From the NCBI RefSeq assembly GCF_026711005.1, contig NZ_JAPPVJ010000001.1, positions 496,001-560,000 on the forward strand: DNA of 64,000 nt, in the 5' to 3' direction. Made by a program: the position numbers and the translations under genes. Source of the stretch: Sphingobacterium sp. UT-1RO-CII-1 (lineage in GTDB: Bacteria; Bacteroidota; Bacteroidia; Sphingobacteriales; Sphingobacteriaceae). This document shows, in pieces, positions 58,165 to 64,000 of this stretch (its first letter is position 1; each line of letters opens with the position of its first letter). Under the pieces are notes generated by a model. It saw nothing but the letters and a program-made list of their open reading frames with translations, was not told where the DNA came from and ran no database searches.

Positions 58165-58172
58165 CAAAGTTA
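58165..58172 (-). promoter_or_regulatory. -7 element of the S41 peptidase gene
   Basis: Reverse strand reads TAACTTTG, 16 bases before the ATG at 58148, so a leader of about 10 bases. Confidence 0.55.
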
Positions 58173-58290
58173 CAATAGTTTCGTAAATCAAGTGATGCTA
58201 AATTTAAGATTGTTTTAAATCAAAATATAATCCAAATACTTTAAAAATCATAATATTTTCGTAATTTTTCCTTTTAAATACTTATTTGTT

Positions 58291-58860
58291 TTGCACGAAT
58301 TAGAACCTTACTATAATTGGCGGGATTATTATGTTGCTGCTGATGATGAACGTTCTCCATTTTATGGAGAAATATACAGTGAATTTGAATATGATAAGAA
58401 AGTTTATAACTTCCTTTTACATCCCCAATGGGATGAATTTGGCTCACAGACTCTTTATCTTAAAATAATATATACATGCTATAATAAGGGGTTTACTATC
58501 ATAGAGCTTATCGGGGAATGGAACGATGCCATTTACAACGATATTATGCTATTAAAACGCGAAGTAATCGATATGCTTATACAAGAAGGTATATCAAAAT
58601 TCTTATTAATTGGTGAGAATGTTTTAAATTATCATGGGTCCGATGACTCTTATTATGAAGAATGGTATGATGATATAGGAGACGGTTGGATAATCGCTCT
58701 TAACTTTCGAGATCATGTAGTTTCGGAATTTAAAGATTTTGGTTTAGATTACTACATTAATTTTGGTGGCGATCTGGATAACTTCCCTTGGAGAACGATT
58801 AAACCTCAACAGCTTTTTCATCATATGGAAAAAAGAATAAACAATAGATTAGGAATATAA
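58291..58860 (+). CDS. conserved hypothetical protein (Bacteroidota family)
   Basis: 189 residues beginning with a TTG codon (HELEPYYNWRDYYVAADDER). Very rich in Tyr, Asp and Glu; no signal, no membrane helix. Distinctive blocks: RSPFYGEIYSEFEYDKKVYN, HPQWDEFGSQTLYLKIIYTCY, GEWNDAIYNDIMLLKREVID and NFPWRTIKPQQLFHHME. I believe this pattern recurs in other Bacteroidota genomes, but I know no function. Alone between an S41 peptidase (divergent) and fumC. The TTG start is chosen because no ATG lies near and homology-like sequence begins at once. Confidence 0.78.
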   Translation: MHELEPYYNWRDYYVAADDERSPFYGEIYSEFEYDKKVYNFLLHPQWDEFGSQTLYLKIIYTCYNKGFTIIELIGEWNDAIYNDIMLLKREVIDMLIQEGISKFLLIGENVLNYHGSDDSYYEEWYDDIGDGWIIALNFRDHVVSEFKDFGLDYYINFGGDLDNFPWRTIKPQQLFHHMEKRINNRLGI

Positions 58861-58937
58861 CCACTTCGTATTTCTTTGAACTATCGCTAAAGTTGTTTCT
58901 GCACAGGTTTTTATCAGCTCTTATACAGAATTTTCAT

Positions 58938-58945
58938 TAACTTTG
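58938..58945 (+). promoter_or_regulatory. -7 element of fumC
   Basis: TAACTTTG, 27 bases before the ATG at 58973. Confidence 0.55.
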
Positions 58946-58972
58946 TTTATTTAAAACTAATACGTTAAACAT

Positions 58973-60370
58973 ATGTCATTCAGAATAGAAAAAGATACAA
59001 TGGGTGAAGTTCAGGTACCCTCCGACAAATACTGGGGCGCACAAACTGAACGTTCGCGTAATAATTTTAAAATTGGACCTGCTGCTTCTATGCCAAAAGA
59101 AATTATAGAAGGTTTTGCTTATTTAAAGAAAGCTGCTGCATATGCCAATCATGAATTAGGTGCGCTTCCTATTGAAAAGCGTGATGCTATTGCTAGCGTT
59201 TGTGATGAAATTTTATCAGGAAAATTAGACGACCAATTTCCTTTAGTTATCTGGCAAACAGGCTCAGGTACTCAGTCTAACATGAATGTTAACGAAGTAA
59301 TTGCTAATCGGGCACAAGTCTTAAATGGCGGCAAAATAGGCGAAGGCGAACCTGTGTTAAAGGCAAATGACGATGTGAACAAATCGCAATCTTCAAACGA
59401 CACATATCCGACAGGCATGCATATTGCAGCTTATAAAGCCGTTGTGGAAGTAACAATACCTGGTGTTGAACAACTAAGGGATACGTTGAAGAGAAAATCA
59501 GACGAATTCATGAACGTAGTTAAGATTGGGCGTACACATTTAATGGATGCTACACCATTAACTTTAGGTCAAGAACTATCGGGCTATGTCGCTCAACTAA
59601 ACCATGGTATCAAAGCAGTAAAAAACACGTTGAGTCATTTATCCGAATTAGCGCTAGGTGGCACCGCCGTTGGGACAGGGTTAAATACACCAAACGGTTA
59701 TGACATAACTGTCGCAAAATATATCGCTCAGTTTACAGGCCATCCATTTATTACAGCTGAAAATAAGTTTGAAGCATTGGCAGCTCATGACGCCATAGTT
59801 GAAACACATGGAGCTTTAAAGCAACTTGCTGTATCCTTAAATAAGATTGCAAATGACATTCGCATGCTCGCTTCTGGTCCACGTTCTGGAATTGGGGAGA
59901 TCATAATCCCAGAAAATGAACCAGGTTCTTCAATTATGCCTGGCAAAGTTAACCCTACACAATGTGAAGCCCTAACCATGGTTGCTGCACAGGTTATGGG
60001 AAATGATGTTGCTATCACTATAGGTGGGACACAAGGACACTATGAGTTAAATGTTTTCAAACCGATGATGGCTGCTAACTTTTTAGAATCAGCAAGACTC
60101 CTTGGCGATGCTTGTATCTCATTTGATGAGCATTGTGCTTCAGGTATTGAACCTAATTATAGCCGCATCAAAGAACTTGTTGACAATTCTTTAATGTTAG
60201 TTACTGCACTTAACACTAAAATAGGCTATTACAAAGCTGCAGAGATAGCACAAACTGCACATAAAAACAATTCAACACTTAAGGAGACTGCTATTGCATT
60301 AGGTTATGTAACGGCAGAGCAATTTGACGAGTGGGTTAAGCCAGAAGATATGGTTGGATCCTTAAAGTAA
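58973..60370 (+). CDS. fumC: class II fumarate hydratase
   Basis: 465 residues. Motifs: [57 protein letters not shown] (catalytic His), [13 protein letters not shown] and the fumarase/lyase signature [16 protein letters not shown] (catalytic Ser). It interconverts fumarate and malate in the citric-acid cycle. Full length. A small lipoprotein gene starts 4 bases after its stop. Confidence 0.97.
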   Translation: MSFRIEKDTMGEVQVPSDKYWGAQTERSRNNFKIGPAASMPKEIIEGFAYLKKAAAYANHELGALPIEKRDAIASVCDEILSGKLDDQFPLVIWQTGSGTQSNMNVNEVIANRAQVLNGGKIGEGEPVLKANDDVNKSQSSNDTYPTGMHIAAYKAVVEVTIPGVEQLRDTLKRKSDEFMNVVKIGRTHLMDATPLTLGQELSGYVAQLNHGIKAVKNTLSHLSELALGGTAVGTGLNTPNGYDITVAKYIAQFTGHPFITAENKFEALAAHDAIVETHGALKQLAVSLNKIANDIRMLASGPRSGIGEIIIPENEPGSSIMPGKVNPTQCEALTMVAAQVMGNDVAITIGGTQGHYELNVFKPMMAANFLESARLLGDACISFDEHCASGIEPNYSRIKELVDNSLMLVTALNTKIGYYKAAEIAQTAHKNNSTLKETAIALGYVTAEQFDEWVKPEDMVGSLK

Positions 60371-60374
60371 TTAA

Positions 60375-60905
60375 GTGATAAATAAAAGATATATAACACT
60401 AAATAGATACCTAAAGTTAGCTTTAGGTATACTATTTTTAGTCCAACTAGTGAGTTGTGTGAGACACTCAGAAATGCAATCAGAAGGTGCTAGTTATTTG
60501 CAGGGAGTGTGGAAACAAGATAGTATTCCTCAGCAAGGATCTATGATAGACTATACGTTACATGAGTTTAAATTCGTTTGCGACTCGGTGTATACGACTA
60601 TGGATGTATATTCAAAAACAAAACGAATTGCAGATAGCTGTTACCAAAATGGCAATTGGAAAGAATACGCACAAGCTGTATACGTGGTGCGGGGCGATAG
60701 TATGATTGGAGAGGGAATATTTGCAAAACCTAACGGCAAGTACAAAGCATCGGGCTGTTACCGATCAGGCACTTACCTGCCAAGATACCGCATTGCCTTT
60801 CATAATAAAGATTCGCTTGTATTAGAAAGTAGGTATGATCAAAGACCTATTGTATTACGCAAAACTCAAGATATAGCTTGCGAACCTAAAAAACGGTGGG
60901 AATAA
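60375..60905 (+). CDS. small lipoprotein downstream of fumC, function unknown
   Basis: 176 residues with a GTG start 4 bases after the fumC stop, so co-transcribed and perhaps translationally coupled. Lipoprotein signal LKLALGILFLVQLVSC. The mature part has SYLQGVWKQDSIPQ, FKFVCDSVYTTMDVYSKTKR, YQNGNWKEYAQAVYVVRGDS, GCYRSGTYLPRY and SLVLESRYDQRP. It resembles lipocalin/copper-resistance-like beta-barrel lipoproteins found after fumarase genes in related genomes. I do not know its role. Ends before a 50-bp palindrome. Confidence 0.82.
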   Translation: MINKRYITLNRYLKLALGILFLVQLVSCVRHSEMQSEGASYLQGVWKQDSIPQQGSMIDYTLHEFKFVCDSVYTTMDVYSKTKRIADSCYQNGNWKEYAQAVYVVRGDSMIGEGIFAKPNGKYKASGCYRSGTYLPRYRIAFHNKDSLVLESRYDQRPIVLRKTQDIACEPKKRWE

Positions 60906-60914
60906 GCTATGACT

Positions 60915-60964
60915 AAAAATAAAGAAGCCTCGTTTTAATATTAAAACGAGGCTTCTTTATTTTT
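60915..60964. terminator. 50-bp perfect palindrome, bidirectional terminator
   Basis: The two 25-base halves 60915-60939 and 60940-60964 are exact reverse complements with A-run and T-run ends, between the convergent lipoprotein and DUF3127 genes. The shape is a classic bidirectional intrinsic terminator. Confidence 0.9.
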
Positions 60965-60971
60965 TAAATTA

Positions 60972-61346
60972 CTAGAACGGCAAGTCATCATCATCCGCAC
61001 CTGATGACGAGATGTCAACCGGTGGCATATCTGCATAACCAGGTGTTGCAGCTCCTTGAGCTGTAGAAGCTAACTTCGTAACTCTCCAAGCGACTAACGA
61101 ATTAAAGTACGTTGTAATTCCTTCTTTATTGGTCCAAGGACGTCCACGAAGATTGAATGATACCTCAACCTCCTCGCCCACCGCCAAATTGTCAAATATG
61201 CTTACCCGATCTTGAGTAGCTTCGAAACGAATATACTCGACAAATTGTGGATTTTCAGCATACGCTACAATAAGATCTCTTTTTTTAAAAGACTCCGTCA
61301 CTTGTTGAGTCGCACCTATCTCATGAACTTTTCCTCTTATTTCCAT
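60972..61346 (-). CDS. DUF3127 protein, OB-fold (SSB-like)
   Basis: 124 residues. MEIRGKVHEIGATQQVTESFKKRDLIVAYAE, FVEYIRFEATQDRVSIFDNL and VEVSFNLRGRPWTN match DUF3127, an OB-fold family related to single-stranded DNA-binding proteins. A short linker leads to an acidic C-terminus ending DDDDLPF, which copies the partner-binding tip of bacterial SSB (DDDIPF). It is probably a nucleic-acid-binding protein that recruits repair or replication partners; that role is inference. Divergent from the RNA methyltransferase gene. Confidence 0.88.
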   Translation of the reverse strand: MEIRGKVHEIGATQQVTESFKKRDLIVAYAENPQFVEYIRFEATQDRVSIFDNLAVGEEVEVSFNLRGRPWTNKEGITTYFNSLVAWRVTKLASTAQGAATPGYADMPPVDISSSGADDDDLPF

Positions 61347-61397
61347 ATCAAAAATATTAAACTGTAAAATTAAGCATTTTTTACTAATAGGAATAAG

Positions 61398-61405
61398 TAA
61401 CTTTG
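61398..61405 (+). promoter_or_regulatory. -7 element of the THUMP methyltransferase gene, 7 bases before ATG
   Basis: TAACTTTG ends seven bases before the ATG at 61413, predicting a leaderless or nearly leaderless transcript. Confidence 0.6.
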
Positions 61406-61412
61406 CAAAAAT

Positions 61413-62579
61413 ATGATAGAAGTTTTCAACACCGCTAGTAAAGTGATCCTAACTTGTAACAGACGTCTTTCGCCATACTTGGAGCAAGAAGTAGTTGATT
61501 TAGGATTCAATGTCGTCCGTTCGTTTAACACAGGGCTGGAGCTCCATGCATCAGTAAATGACTGTATTAAACTTAATTTACATCTACGAACAGCCAGTCA
61601 AGTATTGTATGAACTCAAGTCGTTTAGAGCAAGAGATCCGGAAGAACTCTACAATAACCTAGTTGATATTGCATGGGAAGAAATCATTCCTTTTGACAGC
61701 TACTTCACTGTAACATCCAATGTTCATAATGAAACAATTACAACACCATTATTTGCAAATGTGAAAGTAAAGGATGCTATTGTTGACCGTATAAAAGCAA
61801 AGAAGGGCTTACGTCCGGACAGCGGTCCAGACAGCCATAAATGTGTTGTACACTTACATTGGATAGAGGAACGTGCTGAAATATTTTTAGACACCTCTGG
61901 CGAAACACTGGCAAAGCACAGCTATAGGAAACATCCCGGAAAAGCACCCATGTTGGAGGCACTAGCTTCCTCGACAATTTTCGCTACTGGCTGGGATAAG
62001 AAAACACCTTTCATAAACCCGATGTGTGGTTCCGGCACGCTGGCAATTGAAGCAGCACTAATTGCACAAAATAGAAAACCAGGGCTACAACGCATGAACT
62101 ATTCTTTTATGCATTTTATAGGTTACAACGAAGAAGTTTTTTTTGAAGAAAGACGGATTTTGAAAGAAGTTACGGACAAAAAGAACCTACCTGTTATTAT
62201 TGCGTCAGACATTTCGGCTGAAGCTGTCGAAATTGCCCGGTTAAATGCCAGAACTGCAGGAGTAGAACATATTATCCAATTTGAAGTCTGTGACTTTGAA
62301 AAGACAACAGTGCCTGAAGAGAATGGCGTTATCATGTTTAACCCTGAATATGGCGAGCGTCTCGGTGTACACAACACCTTAGAAGCCACTTACAAACGCA
62401 TTGGAGACTTTATGAAACAGAAATGCAGAGGTTACAGAGGATATATATTTACAGGGAATCCAGATCTTGCAAAAAAAATAGGTTTACGTGCATCCCGGAG
62501 AATTGAATTCTTTAATGGCAAACTAGACTGTAGACTTTTACAATATGAATTGTATGAAGGAAGTAAAGAAAGTAAATAA
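61413..62579 (+). CDS. THUMP-domain class I SAM-dependent RNA methyltransferase
   Basis: 388 residues. N-terminal THUMP RNA-binding domain to about residue 160 (LSPYLEQEVVDLGFNVVRSF, LNLHLRTASQVLYELKSFRA). The Rossmann methyltransferase domain has NPMCGSGTLAIEAALIAQN (SAM site), IIASDISAEAVEIARLNAR and FNPEYGERLG, in which NPEYG stands for the usual NPPYG. It is the RlmL/YpsC-like group that methylates guanine N2 in 23S rRNA or tRNA. An HD-domain gene starts 5 bases after its stop. Confidence 0.92.
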   Translation: MIEVFNTASKVILTCNRRLSPYLEQEVVDLGFNVVRSFNTGLELHASVNDCIKLNLHLRTASQVLYELKSFRARDPEELYNNLVDIAWEEIIPFDSYFTVTSNVHNETITTPLFANVKVKDAIVDRIKAKKGLRPDSGPDSHKCVVHLHWIEERAEIFLDTSGETLAKHSYRKHPGKAPMLEALASSTIFATGWDKKTPFINPMCGSGTLAIEAALIAQNRKPGLQRMNYSFMHFIGYNEEVFFEERRILKEVTDKKNLPVIIASDISAEAVEIARLNARTAGVEHIIQFEVCDFEKTTVPEENGVIMFNPEYGERLGVHNTLEATYKRIGDFMKQKCRGYRGYIFTGNPDLAKKIGLRASRRIEFFNGKLDCRLLQYELYEGSKESK

Positions 62580-62584
62580 AACTT

Positions 62585-63226
62585 ATGTTCATTGAAAAGA
62601 CAGTATCTTTTGTACAAGAGAAATTAAACGGAGCTGAATCTGGTCACGATTGGTGGCATATTCAGCGCGTTTGGCACAACACCAAATTAATTTTACAAAG
62701 CGAAGAGGCTGATCACCTAGTTTGTGAACTTACTGCTTTACTACATGACATAGCGGATAGTAAATTTAATAATGGAGATGAATCATTAGGTCCCCGCATA
62801 GCAGGAGAGTTTTTGAGAACTATCGGTCTTGATGAAGAGCGCATTAATCATGTTCAACAGATTATTCTTAACATGTCTTTTAAAGCTTCATTGGGGGACG
62901 TCACTTTTCATTCGAAAGAACTTGAAATTGTACAAGATGCAGACCGCTTGGACGCTATTGGAGCTATTGGAATAGCTCGGGCTTTTAATTACGGAGGTTT
63001 TAAAAACCGAGAAATCCACAACCCCACTATTCCAGTTGCCTATAATATGTCCAAGGAAGAATATAAAAACACAACAGCTCCTACCATAAATCATTTTTAC
63101 GAAAAGCTTTTATTACTAAAAGATAAAATGAATACACAAACAGGAAAAAAAATAGCATCGGGCCGACACCAACATATGCTTACCTTTCTGCAACAATTTC
63201 ATGATGAATGGGAAGGAAAGCTGTAA
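62585..63226 (+). CDS. HD-domain phosphohydrolase
   Basis: 213 residues. The HD motifs are GHDWWHIQRVWHNTKLI (first His), LTALLHDIADSKF (His-Asp) and VQDADRLDAIGAIGIARAF (last Asp). This is the YpgQ/YedJ-like group, of which some members hydrolyse nucleoside triphosphates. It follows the THUMP methyltransferase by 5 bases, so it shares its transcript. Function beyond metal-dependent phosphohydrolysis is unknown. Confidence 0.92.
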   Translation: MFIEKTVSFVQEKLNGAESGHDWWHIQRVWHNTKLILQSEEADHLVCELTALLHDIADSKFNNGDESLGPRIAGEFLRTIGLDEERINHVQQIILNMSFKASLGDVTFHSKELEIVQDADRLDAIGAIGIARAFNYGGFKNREIHNPTIPVAYNMSKEEYKNTTAPTINHFYEKLLLLKDKMNTQTGKKIASGRHQHMLTFLQQFHDEWEGKL

Positions 63227-63386
63227 TTTAACATTCTCTTAATCCTAAATACCTACCTTCGTTGTACAGATCAACCACTGATGCAAACGAAAAACCTTAT
63301 TTTATCTTTTATCTACTTTTCGCTAACATCATGTAGGTGTAAGACTGCCATTTTATGAAAGAAATAAATATTAAAAAAGTATAACT

Positions 63387-64000
63387 ATGAAAAAAAACGC
63401 TTTTTTACTTGCTATTATTTGCCTTACAAGTATAGCATCTTTTGCACAACCAAAAATGATTGCTCATAGAGGTTCATGGAAAAACACACAAGTGCCGCAA
63501 AACTCATTAGCCTCGCTACAGCATGCTATCAAGCAAAAAGCATGGGGGTCAGAATTTGATGTGCACTTAACAAAAGACAATATTTTGGTCGTAAATCATG
63601 ACAATGACTTTTACGGACTAGATATTGCCACATCAACTTATAACGAGTTATTAGCGATCAAACACCCCAATGGGGAATCTATCCCTACAGCTGAAGAGTA
63701 TATTTTGGAAGGGTTAAAGCAAAAGAAGACTAAGCTTATTTATGAATTAAAAACAAATCGATTAAGTACGGAAAGGACATTAGAAGCTGCGAAGTTAAGT
63801 GTACAATTAGTTGATAAACTAAAAGCAAAAAAACAAGTTGAATATATAGCTTTCCATTATGACGCTTGTCTAAAAATACGCGAGCTCGACAAAAAAGCAA
63901 AAATACATTACCTAAATGGCGATAAATCACCAAGCGACTTAAAGCAAGCTAACTTAAATGGTTTAGATTACCATTATAATGTATACAAAAAAAATCCAAC
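63387..64000 (+). CDS. glycerophosphodiester phosphodiesterase family protein, partial (C-terminus beyond window)
   Basis: About 204 residues open to the window edge from the ATG at 63387. Signal peptide KKNAFLLAIICLTSIASFAQ. The GDPD fold begins KMIAHRGSWKNTQVPQNSLASL, with Gln replacing the usual Glu of PENS, then GSEFDVHLTKDNILVVNHDNDFYG with metal-binding Glu/Asp and catalytic His. LIYELKTN gives the next Glu. Second member of this family in the window and only distantly like the lipoprotein at 12167-13051. Periplasmic by signal; substrate unknown. Confidence 0.88.
   Translation, partial: MKKNAFLLAIICLTSIASFAQPKMIAHRGSWKNTQVPQNSLASLQHAIKQKAWGSEFDVHLTKDNILVVNHDNDFYGLDIATSTYNELLAIKHPNGESIPTAEEYILEGLKQKKTKLIYELKTNRLSTERTLEAAKLSVQLVDKLKAKKQVEYIAFHYDACLKIRELDKKAKIHYLNGDKSPSDLKQANLNGLDYHYNVYKKNP

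Noticed and set aside
1..64000. CRISPR arrays, tRNA or rRNA genes, integrase or transposase genes
   Set aside because: Intergenic stretches were read by eye and none showed repeat-spacer arrays, cloverleaf-like sequence or recombinase motifs. An integrase could lie outside the window.

Overview
The window reads as chromosomal DNA of a Bacteroidota member, most likely the family Sphingobacteriaceae (Sphingobacterium/Pedobacter-like). Evidence: two SusC/SusD pairs, a FecR anti-sigma plus ECF sigma pair, DUF6266, DUF3127, DUF4886 and DUF6576 proteins, A+T-rich sequence, few Shine-Dalgarno sites, and many promoters with the Bacteroidota -7 element TAnnTTTG. I found no rRNA, tRNA, CRISPR array or intact insertion sequence.

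Region 1 (1-11776, all minus strand) is a nutrient-uptake locus. An ECF sigma factor and a membrane FecR anti-sigma lie upstream of a SusC porin carrying the N-terminal STN signalling domain. They are followed by its SusD partner, a lipoprotein FAD oxidoreductase with a golvesin/Xly-type C-terminal domain, a DUF4886 SGNH-like protein and a beta-propeller cut by the window edge. No glycoside hydrolase is visible, so the substrate is unknown.

Region 2 (12167-16229, minus) holds a glycerophosphodiester phosphodiesterase-like lipoprotein, a GMC sugar dehydrogenase with a CX5CX3C iron-sulfur motif and its small subunit, and a HAD phosphatase/phosphomutase-like enzyme.

Region 3 (16250-27689, minus) is a second uptake locus: AraC regulator, SusC, SusD, an arylsulfate sulfotransferase, a GH130 4-O-beta-mannosyl-glucose phosphorylase and a sodium:solute symporter. 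It is bounded by an exact 47-bp direct repeat of the HAD gene's 5' end, which suggests that the block was inserted or rearranged as a unit. The sulfotransferase-SusD-SusC part looks richer in G+C than its surroundings.

Region 4 (27978-47258) is mixed: DUF6266, FAH-family hydrolase, M23 peptidase, Bcp peroxidase, glycyl-tRNA synthetase, an unrecognised surface lipoprotein, a GH95 glycosidase, catalase, a PLP sulfhydrylase, an S37-type peptidase, Tpx peroxidase, a FadL-like porin with an SGNH lipoprotein, OsmC and a DUF2157 membrane protein. Three peroxide-detoxifying enzymes and an OsmC protein fall within about 15 kb.

Region 5 (47389-64000) is housekeeping: uvrA, a TPM-domain protein, mutL followed by two rhomboid-family genes and an EEP-family gene, a C-terminal processing protease, fumC with a small lipoprotein, a DUF3127 OB-fold protein, a THUMP RNA methyltransferase with an HD phosphohydrolase, and a second glycerophosphodiesterase cut by the right edge. 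The second rhomboid lacks a recognisable catalytic histidine. Several genes have TAnnTTTG only 6-7 bases before the ATG, predicting leaderless or nearly leaderless mRNAs.
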